Assembly (NCBI RefSeq): GCF_913774285.1
Contig: NZ_CAJYHX010000003.1
Span: 38,037 to 102,036, forward strand
DNA: 64,000 bases
Direction of reading: 5' to 3'
Origin: an uncultured Sphingomonas sp.
Lineage (GTDB): Bacteria > Pseudomonadota > Alphaproteobacteria > Sphingomonadales > Sphingomonadaceae
In this document: piece by piece, positions 11,047 to 19,845 of the stretch
Layout: the number at the start of each line of letters is the position of its first letter
How positions within the stretch are numbered: position 1 is the stretch's first letter
The notes under the pieces: model-generated
Database searches by the model: none
What the model was told of the DNA's origin: nothing
Seen by the model: only the letters and a program-made list of their open reading frames with translations
Made by a program: the position numbers and the translations under genes

Positions 11047-11259
11047 TTAGGCGCGGGCCTCGAGGCTGTCGAGGATCTTGCCGCCGGCCATGAACACCGC
11101 GATCGGGCACACCGCGAACAGCAGCTTGCCGCCTACACCCGGATACAGGGTCATATAATGGAAGCCGCGCTCGACCGCGCCATTGGCGAGCCCGAAGATC
11201 ACCAGGAACGCTTCGAACTTCGACTTGATCACGAAGAGGCGGCCGATGCGGTACAGCAT
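11047..11259 (-). CDS. Small hypothetical protein, about 70 aa
   Basis: The short protein MLYRIGRLFVIKSKFEAFLV has two moderately hydrophobic segments (FEAFLVIFGLANG and LLFAVCPIAVFMAG), suggesting a small membrane-associated protein. I recognise no family. The ATG at 11259 is preferred; an in-frame GTG nine bases upstream is possible. It lies downstream of astB on the same strand with a 59-base gap, and ends just after the tRNA terminator. Confidence 0.6.
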   Translation of the reverse strand: MLYRIGRLFVIKSKFEAFLVIFGLANGAVERGFHYMTLYPGVGGKLLFAVCPIAVFMAGGKILDSLEARA

Positions 11260-11318
11260 GGCCGCCACGCAGCAAGCCGCGTGCCAGTCCCGGAAAAGCG
11301 TCGGTTCTCAGCCGGCGG

Positions 11319-12578
11319 TCATGGTAAGCTGTCAATTAACCCGACAAGGTCGAGCGCTTCGAGCAGCGCCGCGCGGGCGGCTTCGATGCGGGCGATCAGC
11401 GCCGGGTCGGCAATGGCGCTCGGGTCGATCGCCTCGGGCCAGTGTGCTTCGATGACCGCGGCGATGCGGTCGAGCTTGGCAGCATCGACCAGGAACCGCG
11501 GATCGACGGTCGCCGGATCGGCGACGACACGCAGGCGGAGACAGGCGGGTCCGCCGCCATTGGCCATCGACTCGCGGACGTCGACCACTTCGACGCGGCG
11601 GATCGGTCCGTTGCCGGCGACATGGGCTTCCAGCCAGTGCCACACGCTCGGCGTGTCGCGGGCCTCGCTCGGCACGATCAGCACGGTGTCGCCGCCGGGC
11701 ACGGTGACGAGCTGGGCGTTGAATAGATAGGAGGCGATCGCGTCGGCGAGGCTCACCCGGTCGGCGGGCACTTCGACGATCTCGACCTCGGGCATCGCCG
11801 TGCGCAGTCGGTCGTAGAAGCGCTCCTTGTCGGCAAAGGCCTGTTCGTGGGCGAACAGTACCCGGCCGTTCGCCACCGCGACGACATCATTATGGAACGC
11901 GCCGGCGGCAATCGCTTCCTCCGATTGCTGGACGAACAGCGTGCGATCCGGATCGAGCAGGTGCCGCCGCGCGACCGCGGCGCTGGCGTCGGGATGCTGG
12001 CGCGCCGGGAAGGGGCCGCCGGCGATGCCATAGACAAACACTTCCACGCCCGGCGCGTCGTGTGCGGGCGCGAGCCGCATATGGTTGGCCGCGCCCTCGT
12101 CGCCGAAGGGGGCGGGTACCGGGCCGTGGACGGCGAAGGCGGGATCGGCAAAGGCGAGACGGAGCTGTGCCAGCGTCTCCGGCCACTCATGGCTGCGGTG
12201 GGGCATCGTGACCAGATTGGCGACGCTGAGGTGGCAGCGGCCGTCGGCAGTATCGGGCGCGGGTGAGACGGTGGCGGCGTTGGCGGCCCACATCGGCGAG
12301 GCGGAGAGCGCCTGTGCCTGGCTGTGCGGCGGCGCCTGCTCGTAGCGGAGCCTGAGCTGGGCGAGCCAGCGATGATCGGGGCGGGCATGCGGCAGGAGGA
12401 TGCCCTGGTGCAGCCCGAGCGCGAGATTGGCGCGCATCTTCGCGATGCCCTGCAAGGCGGCGGCACGCGGGTGGGAAACGGCGCCGCGGTTGCGCGTCGC
12501 AGCGAGGTTGCCGGGGCTGAGCCCAGCGTAATTGTGGCTGGGCCCGACGATGCCGTCGAAATTGATTTCCACCAGCAT
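11319..12578 (-). CDS. astB: N-succinylarginine dihydrolase
   Basis: This 419-residue enzyme is the second of the arginine succinyltransferase pathway. It converts N2-succinylarginine to N2-succinylornithine with release of CO2 and two ammonia. The N-terminus (EINFDGIVGPSHNYAGLSPG) is the family signature. NGGGPACLRLRVV near the C-terminus carries the nucleophilic Cys, and AFHNDVVAVANG carries an active-site His. The ATG at 12578 overlaps the astA stop (TGATG), indicating coupled translation. Confidence 0.97.
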   Translation of the reverse strand: MLVEINFDGIVGPSHNYAGLSPGNLAATRNRGAVSHPRAAALQGIAKMRANLALGLHQGILLPHARPDHRWLAQLRLRYEQAPPHSQAQALSASPMWAANAATVSPAPDTADGRCHLSVANLVTMPHRSHEWPETLAQLRLAFADPAFAVHGPVPAPFGDEGAANHMRLAPAHDAPGVEVFVYGIAGGPFPARQHPDASAAVARRHLLDPDRTLFVQQSEEAIAAGAFHNDVVAVANGRVLFAHEQAFADKERFYDRLRTAMPEVEIVEVPADRVSLADAIASYLFNAQLVTVPGGDTVLIVPSEARDTPSVWHWLEAHVAGNGPIRRVEVVDVRESMANGGGPACLRLRVVADPATVDPRFLVDAAKLDRIAAVIEAHWPEAIDPSAIADPALIARIEAARAALLEALDLVGLIDSLP

Positions 12579-13594
12579 CAGCGCGCCACCCACAATACGC
12601 TGTCGCCCACCGACAGGCCCAGCGCCTCGGCCGAGACGGGGTCCAGCACGATTCCGCCGTCGGACGGGGTGATCTGCGCGAGCGCCGACTGGAAATCGGA
12701 CAGCGTGCCCGCGGCAACCAGCGCCGGCTCGCCGCCGCCGGCGATCGCCGTAATGGTCGCGCGCTGTGCCTCGCGCACTGTCTTCACCTGGTCGGTGCGA
12801 GCGGTCATGGTCGGGCCGCCATCGAAGATGTCGATATAGCTTTCGAACGCAAACCCCTCATTTTCCAGCATTCGCATCGCCGCGCGACCGGAGGGGTGGG
12901 GCAGGCCGATCACCGCGCGTGCGGTTTCCGAGAGCATGGCGGTATAGACCGGATGCTTGGGCATCAGGTCGGCGATGAACTGGTTGCCGTGGGTGGCGTT
13001 GAACTCGTCCGCCTGCTGGAAATTCATCCCGAAGAAGCGTCCGGCAACGCCGTCCCAGAAGGGTGAGCCGCCGGCCTCGTCGATCACCCCGCGCAGTTCG
13101 GCGAGGATTCGGTCGGCGAAGCGCGTACGGTGCTGGGCGATGAACAGGTAGCGCGAGCGTGCGAGCAGCAGCCCCAGCCCGCCCGCGCGTTCGCCCGGGT
13201 GGAGGAACAGGCCGCCGACTTCGCTGCAGCCCTCGAGGTCGTTGACCAGACTTAAGATTTCAGCGCGGAAGGTGCGCTTAAGTTCCTGACTATGCTTGGT
13301 GACCGTCCCGATGCGGTAGCTGTAGAACGGCCATTTGTCGCCGACACGCGTGAAGATCTGGCAGGTCCCGCGCACTTCGCCGGTCTCGACATTTTCGAGG
13401 ATCAGCACGAACAGGTCGTCGGCTACCTCGGCATCCTCGCCGCGCGCAAAGGCGGCGTGGCTGCGATCGAGCTTGGCGCGCAGGGCGGGCTTGTCCGGTG
13501 GCAGATTGGTGAAACCGCCGCCGGTTAGCTTGGCCATTTCATACAGATGCTGAAGATCCTCGTCGCGCGCAGCGCGGATGCGGAAGCTGCTCAT
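12578..13594 (-). CDS. astA: Arginine N-succinyltransferase
   Basis: The 338-residue protein transfers succinyl from succinyl-CoA to the alpha-amino group of arginine, the first AST pathway step. The GNAT-like N-terminus RIRAARDEDLQHLYEMA and the family blocks LKRTFRAEILSLVNDLEG, EVGGLFLHPGERAGGLG and FQQADEFNATHGNQFIADLM are visible. The start at 13594 overlaps the M20 hydrolase stop (ATGA). It appears as a single polypeptide, not the two subunits seen in pseudomonads (AruF/AruG). Confidence 0.96.
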   Translation of the reverse strand: MSSFRIRAARDEDLQHLYEMAKLTGGGFTNLPPDKPALRAKLDRSHAAFARGEDAEVADDLFVLILENVETGEVRGTCQIFTRVGDKWPFYSYRIGTVTKHSQELKRTFRAEILSLVNDLEGCSEVGGLFLHPGERAGGLGLLLARSRYLFIAQHRTRFADRILAELRGVIDEAGGSPFWDGVAGRFFGMNFQQADEFNATHGNQFIADLMPKHPVYTAMLSETARAVIGLPHPSGRAAMRMLENEGFAFESYIDIFDGGPTMTARTDQVKTVREAQRATITAIAGGGEPALVAAGTLSDFQSALAQITPSDGGIVLDPVSAEALGLSVGDSVLWVAR

Positions 13595-14799
13595 GGCCGG
13601 CCCCGTTCGGCGAGGCGGAGGATGGTGAGGACCGAGAGCGCGGCGCGCTCGGGCAGGCTTTCGGGGATCAGAAATTCCTCCGTGGAATGGATGGCGCCGC
13701 CGCGGGCGCCCATGGTGTCGACCACCGGCACCCCGCAGGCGGCGATGTTGTTGCCGTCGCACACGCCCCCGGTCGCCTTCCAGGCGATCGGGATGCCGAG
13801 AGCGGCGCCGGCCTCGCGGACGAGGTCGAACAGGCGGGCGGCGCCGGGGTCGATCGGCTTGGGCGGGCGATTGAAGCTGCCGTGCAGGTCAATGCGGACG
13901 TCATGCGCGTCTGAGACCTGCGCGATTGCCGCGTCGAGTGCGGCTTGGGCTCGGGCGGTGGCGGCCGCGTTACCGGGGCGGAAGTTCACCCGCAGAATGG
14001 CAAGATCGGGCACGACATTGTTCGGGCCGCCGCCGTCAATCCGGGCGGGATTCACCGACAGGCCGGGCGCTTTGGCATCCGCCAGCATCACCGCTAGCGC
14101 TGCTGCAGCGACGAGCGCGTTGCGGCCGTCCTCGGGATTGCGACCCGCATGAGCACTACGGCCATGGACGACGAGCGAGAAATTGCCCGTCCCGCCGCGG
14201 GCCCCGGCCAGTGTCCCGTCGGGCAATGCGGGCTCATAGGTGAGCGCCGCCGTCTTGCCTTGAGCGACTTTGGCGATCAGCGCGCGGGAGGAGAGCGACC
14301 CCGTCTCCTCGTCCGAATTGATCAGCACCGTGTACCCTAAGCGCTCGGCCAGCGGGCTCGTCTCGGCCGCTTCGAGAGCTGCGAGCATCAGGGACAGGCC
14401 GCCCTTCATGTCGGCGGCACCCGGCGCGTTGAGGCGCCCATCTTGCAGCCACTGCGCCTGCTGGAAGGGGTGATCGGCGGCGAACACCGTGTCCATATGG
14501 CCGGTGAGCAGTAATTGCACCGTCGCCTCGGGCCGCACCGTCAGCAGCAGGTGTCGGCCATGGGCCAGCGGCTCGGCGGCGCCCCCCGGGGTCACCGTCT
14601 CCACCGGCTCGGGTTCGACGAGGTCCAGCGCGCCCGGCAGCACCGAAAAGGCGTCCGCCAGCGTCCCCGCCATGGCGGACAGCCCCGCCAGGTTGCGGGT
14701 GCCGCTGTTGATCGCCGCCCACTCCAAGGTCCTCTCCAGCATCGGCGCGGCTTGTGCGCGCTCGATCGCCGTCCGTTCGATCGCGGATAGCATGGTCAT
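13591..14799 (-). CDS. M20 family metallohydrolase in the arginine degradation operon
   Basis: The 402-residue protein is in the M20 (carboxypeptidase G2/ArgE/DapE) superfamily. The zinc-binding and catalytic blocks are visible: GHMDTVF (His ligand and catalytic Asp), APGAADMKGG (bridging Asp), DEETGS (catalytic Glu and Glu ligand), and a C-terminal HSTEEF His ligand. The dimerisation insert contains GRSAHAGRNPEDGRNA. It overlaps astA by four bases and leads the operon, so its substrate probably belongs to arginine succinylation. A desuccinylase or deacylase role is an inference. Confidence 0.88.
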   Translation of the reverse strand: MTMLSAIERTAIERAQAAPMLERTLEWAAINSGTRNLAGLSAMAGTLADAFSVLPGALDLVEPEPVETVTPGGAAEPLAHGRHLLLTVRPEATVQLLLTGHMDTVFAADHPFQQAQWLQDGRLNAPGAADMKGGLSLMLAALEAAETSPLAERLGYTVLINSDEETGSLSSRALIAKVAQGKTAALTYEPALPDGTLAGARGGTGNFSLVVHGRSAHAGRNPEDGRNALVAAAALAVMLADAKAPGLSVNPARIDGGGPNNVVPDLAILRVNFRPGNAAATARAQAALDAAIAQVSDAHDVRIDLHGSFNRPPKPIDPGAARLFDLVREAGAALGIPIAWKATGGVCDGNNIAACGVPVVDTMGARGGAIHSTEEFLIPESLPERAALSVLTILRLAERGRP

Positions 14800-14817
14800 G
14801 GGGGCGTGGTAGCGCGG

Positions 14818-14844
14818 AACCGGGGCGGTTGAACACCCCCGGCG
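14818..14844 (-). terminator. Possible weak terminator or hairpin after the DUF481 gene
   Basis: CCGGGG (14820-14825) and CCCCGG (14837-14842) form a GC-rich hairpin in the 54-base gap between the DUF481 gene and the M20 gene, both on the minus strand. There is no T-tract, so it may attenuate rather than terminate. Confidence 0.3.
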
Positions 14845-14853
14845 ACCTGCCGA

Positions 14854-15741
14854 TCAGAAATCGACGACAAGCGCCGCGCGGCTGGTGGTGTCGGTGGTCA
14901 GGCGGCCGAGCGGCGGCGAGCTTTCATACTGCACCGTATAGCTGAACTGCGCCGAGAGCGGCCCGATCAGCCTGGCCAGCAGCGCCGACTTGGTCGCGAC
15001 GGTGCTGTTGTCCTTCTCGACATAGGCCGAGGCCTGCTGGGTGATCGTCATGCCGCGCGACAAACGCCACGAGAAATCGAGCGAGCCGCGTGCTGCGATA
15101 TTATTCTCGGTCGGCGCGCCGATGAAGCGGGTGTAGCGATAGGCCGGGCCGAGTTCGACATCGAGCTTGATCGCCGAGGTCTTGATCGCGCTGTAGCCGG
15201 CACCGGCCGAGATCGAGACACGGTCGCCGAAGCCCGAGAAGCGATCGCTTTCATATTGCGCCGCGCCGTACATATAGGCGCGATTGTCGAACTTCCAGTT
15301 GGGCTCGTAAGCCGCGAGGTAGCGCTCGCGCGTGGTGAGGCCCAGGCTCTCCTGATAATCGGCCTGGACGCGGACCTTGTGGCGCCACTCGATGCCTTCG
15401 CGCTTCACCTCGGCGGCGGCGGTGACGCCGATATTCTCCGAATTGCCGGTCTGCACATAGCCGCCCAGCTCGACATGGCCCTTCACCAGCTGGAGGAACC
15501 GCGCCTCGCGCAGCGCCTGCTGCGCCACTTCGCGGCGGCTCGACCGCCACTCGCCGGCGATCTTGGCAACCAGCGGCGCGCTCGCCGGATCCGCGGTCTT
15601 GGCATATTTGACGATGACGGCGACATCGGCCTCGTTGCCCGAGCTCATCGCCGCATCGAGCATCGCCTTGATCGTCGGCGGGATCGGCGGATCCTCGGCG
15701 TTCGCGAGCAGGAGCGGAAAGGCGAGGAGTAGGGCACGCAT
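14854..15741 (-). CDS. DUF481 family outer-membrane beta-barrel protein
   Basis: The protein has 295 residues with a signal peptide (MRALLLAFPLLLANA). A helical region runs to about residue 85, followed by a series of alternating amphipathic beta-strands (GHVELGGYVQTGNSENIGVT, DNRAYMYGAAQYESD). The last residue is Phe (ALVVDF), the usual outer-membrane barrel insertion signal. DUF481 proteins are salt- or stress-associated barrels of unknown transport function. The ATG at 15741 is preferred; a GTG one codon upstream is possible. It is divergent from the SDR gene. Confidence 0.85.
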   Translation of the reverse strand: MRALLLAFPLLLANAEDPPIPPTIKAMLDAAMSSGNEADVAVIVKYAKTADPASAPLVAKIAGEWRSSRREVAQQALREARFLQLVKGHVELGGYVQTGNSENIGVTAAAEVKREGIEWRHKVRVQADYQESLGLTTRERYLAAYEPNWKFDNRAYMYGAAQYESDRFSGFGDRVSISAGAGYSAIKTSAIKLDVELGPAYRYTRFIGAPTENNIAARGSLDFSWRLSRGMTITQQASAYVEKDNSTVATKSALLARLIGPLSAQFSYTVQYESSPPLGRLTTDTTSRAALVVDF

Positions 15742-15827
15742 CACACGTTCGTCCTAGCCATGATTTCGCGGCGCAAAAAGGGCAGGCGGTCGCATCTCTA
15801 CCACGCATGGGCTCAGCGGCGGCCGTG

Positions 15828-15838
15828 CGGACAGGTTG
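15828..15838 (+). promoter_or_regulatory. Shared upstream element CGGACAGGTTG, copy at SDR gene
   Basis: This 11-base sequence ends 24 bases before the SDR start. It is identical to 19846-19856 upstream of the DUF3429 gene, and the first nine bases also occur at 38785-38793 upstream of the second photolyase. The two 11-base copies are followed by similar sequence (GAGG, then GCAG and CGAT). It is a candidate operator or promoter element of a common regulon. Confidence 0.5.
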
Positions 15839-15862
15839 CGGCGCGGTGGGGAGGCGCAGACG

Positions 15863-16588
15863 ATGGTGCCCATGGAAAAGCAGGCAGTGGTGTTCGGGGC
15901 CTCGGGCGGGATCGGCGGCGCACTCGTGGCGCGGCTTGCCGCGGACCCCGCGATCGGACGGATTTTCGCCGGCAGCCGCAGCCCCTGTGCTGCGGCGGAC
16001 CCGAAGCTGGTGCCGTTCGCCTTCGACCTGACCGACGAGGCGAGCATCGCCGCCGCGGCAGCCGGGATCGATGGGCAGGTGGACCTGGTCTTCGTCGCGA
16101 CGGGTATGTTGCACCGCCCCGGCGGCCCTTCGCCGGAAAAGGCGTTGCGGGCGCTGGACGGCGCCGCGATGGCGGAGCTGTTCGCGGTCAACGCGATCGG
16201 CCCGGCGCTGATCGCCAAGCATTTCGCGCCGCTACTGCCGCGGGATCGTCGCGGCGTGTTTGCGGCGTTGTCGGCGCGGGTGGGGTCGATCGCGGACAAC
16301 CGGCTCGGCGGCTGGCACAGCTATCGCGCGTCCAAGGCGGCGCTCAACATGCTGATGGTCAACCTCGCCATCGAGCTGCGGCGGACCCACCAGCAGGCGA
16401 TCGTCGCGGCGCTGCATCCAGGCACGGTCGATACCGGACTCTCAGCGCCGTTCCAGCGCGGTGTCGCGCCGGAAAAGCTTTTTGGACCAGATAGAAGCGC
16501 TGGTCATCTTCTTGAGGTTCTCAGCAAGCTGACGCCCGAGGACTCCGGCGGCCTGTTCGCTTGGGACGGTGCCCGCATCCCCTATTGA
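15863..16588 (+). CDS. Short-chain dehydrogenase/reductase (C-factor-like)
   Basis: The 241-residue Rossmann protein has GASGGIGGAL at its N-terminus (NAD(P)-binding), and a Ser-Tyr-Lys catalytic set seen as ALSARVGSI and YRASKAAL, followed by HPGTVDTGLS. The overall look matches the short C-factor-like SDR group. GGGGAG stands nine bases before the ATG at 15863; a second ATG at 15872 is possible. Its stop overlaps the UbiB-like gene stop by seven bases in convergent arrangement. SDRs of this type are often found next to photolyase genes, as here. Confidence 0.85.
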   Translation: MVPMEKQAVVFGASGGIGGALVARLAADPAIGRIFAGSRSPCAAADPKLVPFAFDLTDEASIAAAAAGIDGQVDLVFVATGMLHRPGGPSPEKALRALDGAAMAELFAVNAIGPALIAKHFAPLLPRDRRGVFAALSARVGSIADNRLGGWHSYRASKAALNMLMVNLAIELRRTHQQAIVAALHPGTVDTGLSAPFQRGVAPEKLFGPDRSAGHLLEVLSKLTPEDSGGLFAWDGARIPY

Positions 16589-17913
16589 GCGAGGCGCGTC
16601 TCGACCAGCCCGCGGAGCGCCACGCGCGCCTTAAGCCGGGCGGCGAGCAGCGCCATGCCGCTGATCTTGCGTTGGACGAACAGCGTGTCGGCGGGGGGCA
16701 CATGCCACACCGCGCGATCCTCGACCATCTGCATGCCCTCGCCGCGCACGGCCTGGAGGAAACTGCGGTCGCCGAAGTCGAAATCGTTGGCGCGGTCGGT
16801 CTGTTCGAGGATCAGCCCGATCATCCGGTCGATCACCGCAGGGTGTCGCTCCAGCGCGGCTGCACTGAAAAAGCCGAGCTCCAGCGCGGCATCGCGTACG
16901 GCAGCACGATCACTGTTCAGTCCAGCCTTCAGAAGATTGCGATATCCATCGGTAATGACATCCGAAACCGGCATGGCGGCGCCGAAATCGAGCAGCACCA
17001 GCCGACCGCTTTCGGGCTGATAGCGGTAATTGGCGAAATTGGGGTCCGTCTGGATGAAGGCGAAGGCGAACAGCTCCTGCAGCACCAGGTCGATCAGCGC
17101 GGTGGTGACGCGGTTGCGCTCGTCCTGGCTCGCCGCTTCCAGCGTCTCAATCGGCTTGGCGGCGATATAGTCCATCGCCAGCACATTGGTGGTCGACAGC
17201 TCGGGCACCGGGCGCGGCACCAGATAGCGATTGTCGCCGGCGAGATGATCGGCATAGCGCGTCATCATCGCCGCCTCGCGGACATAATCCGCCTCGTCGT
17301 GAAGCTGGCGCTTGGCCTCGCCGAGCAGCGGCGCGACGTCGAGGCCCTTGGGGAGCAGGCCGGAGAGGCGGAGCAGGGTCGCGACATTGTCGACATCAGC
17401 GTCGATGCTCTCGCGCACCCCGGGATATTGCACCTTGATCGCCAGCATCCGTCCGTCGGGCAGCCGTGCGCGGTGGACCTGGCCGATCGAGGCGGCGGCC
17501 ATCGGGTGCGCCTCGAATAGCGCGAAGCGGCGGCGCCAGTCGGCACCCCATTCCTTCGCCAGCACCTGCTGGAGCTGGGCGGGGGGCATGTGATGCGCGC
17601 GGTCGCGCAGGCGGGCGAGGATCTGGGTGAGCTCGTCGGGCAGCACGTCGCCGGCGTCGAGCGAGATCATCTGCCCCAGCTTCATCGCCGCCCCGCGCAG
17701 CTGGGCGAGCTGCTCGGTCGCGCGGGCGACGTTGCCGGGGGTCAGGACGAGGTCGCGCAACTGCGGCCGCTCGCCGGCGACAAGGCGCTTGGCGCCCTCC
17801 GCCAATACGTTGCCCGCAACTCCGCTGGCCAGCCGGCCCATCACTCCGAACCGGGCGATCCGTCCTCTGGGTACCGCGCGCGAGCGGCCGTCATATCCAC
17901 TTTCATCCGCCAT
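16582..17913 (-). CDS. ABC1/UbiB/AarF family atypical kinase
   Basis: The 443-residue protein carries the family landmarks. These are the KxGQ motif (AAMKLGQMIS), the Ala-rich loop replacing the P-loop (PMAAASIGQVHRA), the ATP-binding lysine in LAIKVQYPG, and the metal-binding LLDFGAA. The catalytic-loop segment reads QTDPNFANY rather than the commoner DPHPGN. UbiB proteins bind or extract lipids such as ubiquinone precursors with weak ATPase activity. Its start overlaps the DCC protein gene by 11 bases, and both follow the photolyase gene in one operon. Confidence 0.87.
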   Translation of the reverse strand: MADESGYDGRSRAVPRGRIARFGVMGRLASGVAGNVLAEGAKRLVAGERPQLRDLVLTPGNVARATEQLAQLRGAAMKLGQMISLDAGDVLPDELTQILARLRDRAHHMPPAQLQQVLAKEWGADWRRRFALFEAHPMAAASIGQVHRARLPDGRMLAIKVQYPGVRESIDADVDNVATLLRLSGLLPKGLDVAPLLGEAKRQLHDEADYVREAAMMTRYADHLAGDNRYLVPRPVPELSTTNVLAMDYIAAKPIETLEAASQDERNRVTTALIDLVLQELFAFAFIQTDPNFANYRYQPESGRLVLLDFGAAMPVSDVITDGYRNLLKAGLNSDRAAVRDAALELGFFSAAALERHPAVIDRMIGLILEQTDRANDFDFGDRSFLQAVRGEGMQMVEDRAVWHVPPADTLFVQRKISGMALLAARLKARVALRGLVETRLAQ

Positions 17914-18274
17914 GCCGTTCCCTTTCGCGCATCCAGCGCTGGAGTGTGGGTCGAACGCGCAGAAAGGCGCGATAGAGCCGTTCGAGTGCCCAAGTCATCC
18001 CCGGCAGCAGCGCCAGCATCCCCAGCGGCCGCAGCAGCGGGATCGCGCGCCACATCGCCGCGAAGGCCGCTGCGCCGCTGTAGAAGCGGCCTTGCGCGTC
18101 ACTCACATGAAAGCGCGCGAGCAGGTCGCCGCGATCGAGCGGACAACTGCTCGTGTCGTCGCTGACATCGACGAAGCGCAGCCGTTCGCGTCGGTCGAGG
18201 CGGCGCATCAGCGCGATCTCTCGGACGCACAAGGGGCAGCCGCCATCATACCAGACGGTGAGCGGCTCAGCCAT
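17903..18274 (-). CDS. DCC family (DUF393) thiol-disulfide oxidoreductase-like protein
   Basis: The 123-residue protein begins with LTVWYDGGCPLCVREI, which contains the DGxCPxC thioredoxin-like motif that names the DCC family. One transmembrane-like hydrophobic stretch (LLRPLGMLALLPGM) follows near residue 90. The start at 18274 overlaps the photolyase stop by eight bases. DCC proteins are predicted redox proteins with no firmly known substrate. The operon position between photolyase and UbiB-like kinase suggests a role in an oxidative or light stress response. Confidence 0.85.
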   Translation of the reverse strand: MAEPLTVWYDGGCPLCVREIALMRRLDRRERLRFVDVSDDTSSCPLDRGDLLARFHVSDAQGRFYSGAAAFAAMWRAIPLLRPLGMLALLPGMTWALERLYRAFLRVRPTLQRWMRERERHGG

Positions 18275-19799
18275 TCCAGCGGCTCCCGGCGGGCACCAGC
18301 GCATCGAGGAAGCGCGCGGAATCCGCGCGGATCTCGGCCTTGCGGTCGTCGGTCATCCGATCGAGGTTGCGGACGATCGGACCCATCCTCTGGTTGCGCG
18401 CGAAGCGCTCGCGGTGGCGGGCGACGAAGTCCCAGTAGAGATAGTTGAACGGGCAGGCGTCCGGCCCGGCCTTCAGCTTCACCTTGTAGCGGCAGCTGGC
18501 GCAGTAGTCGGACATGCGGTCGATATAGGCGCCGCTGGCCGCGTAGGGCTTGGAGCCCATGATCCCGCCATCGGCGAACAAGGCCATGCCGATGGTGTTG
18601 GGCATCTCCACCCATTCATAGGCATCGGCATAGACCGCCATGTACCAGATATGGACCAGATAGGGGTCGATGCCCGCGAGCAAGGCGAAGTTGCCGGTTA
18701 CCATCAGCCGCTGGATATGGTGCGCATAGGCATGGGCGCGGGTCTGCTCCACCGCGTCGCGGACGCAGGCCATGTCGGTCTCGGCCGTCCAGTAGAACTC
18801 CGGGAGTGGGCGCCGAGCCTCCAGCGCGTTGGCATCGGCATAGCGCGGCATGTGCAGCCAGTAGATGCCGCGGACATATTCGCGCCAGCCGAGGATCTGG
18901 CGGATGAACCCCTCGGCCGAGTTGATCGGCACCCGGCCCGCGCGCCATTCCGCCTCGGCGCGGCGGCAGAGGTCGAGCGGATCGAGCAGGCCGATGTTCA
19001 TGTAGAGCGCCAGGTGCGCGTGGAACAGCACCGGCTCGCCGCGCCGCATCGCATCCTGATAGTCGCCGAAGCGGGGCAGGGCATGGGCGAGGAAATGGTC
19101 GCGGGCCTTCTCGGCATCGGCGCGGGTGACGGCGAGCGCGAAAGGCTGCAGATCACCGAAATTATCGGGGAAGCGCCGCTCTACCAGCTTCAGGACTTCT
19201 TGGGTGATCGCATCTGGCTCGAATGCCGGGAGCCCCGGCGGCTCGGTGCCCGGGGGCGGGGTCCCGCGATTGTCGTGATCGTAGTTCCATTCGCCGCCAG
19301 CGGGTTTTTCGCCGTCCATCAGCAGCCGGGTGCGGCGGCGCATGTCGCGGTAGAAATACTCCATCCGCAATTGCTTGCGGCCCTGCGCCCAGGCGCGGAA
19401 CCCTGCGGGATCGATCAGGAAGCGGGTGTCGGGGAGCAGTGTGAGGCCTGGCACCGCCGCCAGTGCATTGCGGAGGCGCCATTCGCCAGGCTCGGTGCAG
19501 AGCAGCTCGTCCACCTCGATCTCGGCCCGCGCGCGCTCGACCTCGCCGACAAGGCTGCCGCTATTTTCCGGATCCTCGAGCCGGGTGTAGCGGACCTGCC
19601 AGCCCTCGGCGCGGAGTTCCTCGGCGAAGTGCCGCATCGCCGAGAAGACGAAGGCGAGCTTCTTCTTGTGATGCGGCACATAGCCCGCCTCTTCGGCGAC
19701 TTCGGCCATCAGCACCATATCCTCGGCCGGATCGGCCTCCGCGAGCGAGGAAAGGCCAGCGCTGAGCTGGTCGCCGAGGATGAGGATCAGGCGGGGCAT
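18267..19799 (-). CDS. FeS-containing bacterial cryptochrome/(6-4) photolyase (PhrB type)
   Basis: The 510-residue protein opens with RLILILGDQLS, the Rossmann-like antenna domain start of the FeS-BCP family. The C-terminal FAD domain holds four cysteines at 345, 433, 436 and 449. The spacing (88, 3, 13) is exactly that of the [4Fe-4S] ligands known in Agrobacterium PhrB. FIRQILGWREYVRGIYW and HHIQRLMVTGNFALLAG are family blocks. The enzyme repairs UV (6-4) photoproducts and uses FAD plus a lumazine-type antenna in characterised members. It leads the operon with DCC and UbiB-like genes and is divergent from DUF3429 across 89 bases. Confidence 0.95.
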   Translation of the reverse strand: MPRLILILGDQLSAGLSSLAEADPAEDMVLMAEVAEEAGYVPHHKKKLAFVFSAMRHFAEELRAEGWQVRYTRLEDPENSGSLVGEVERARAEIEVDELLCTEPGEWRLRNALAAVPGLTLLPDTRFLIDPAGFRAWAQGRKQLRMEYFYRDMRRRTRLLMDGEKPAGGEWNYDHDNRGTPPPGTEPPGLPAFEPDAITQEVLKLVERRFPDNFGDLQPFALAVTRADAEKARDHFLAHALPRFGDYQDAMRRGEPVLFHAHLALYMNIGLLDPLDLCRRAEAEWRAGRVPINSAEGFIRQILGWREYVRGIYWLHMPRYADANALEARRPLPEFYWTAETDMACVRDAVEQTRAHAYAHHIQRLMVTGNFALLAGIDPYLVHIWYMAVYADAYEWVEMPNTIGMALFADGGIMGSKPYAASGAYIDRMSDYCASCRYKVKLKAGPDACPFNYLYWDFVARHRERFARNQRMGPIVRNLDRMTDDRKAEIRADSARFLDALVPAGSRWNG

Positions 19800-19845
19800 G
19801 CAAGGTCATGTGGGGCAGGGGCCGTCTGGGCACCCGATGTCTTTT

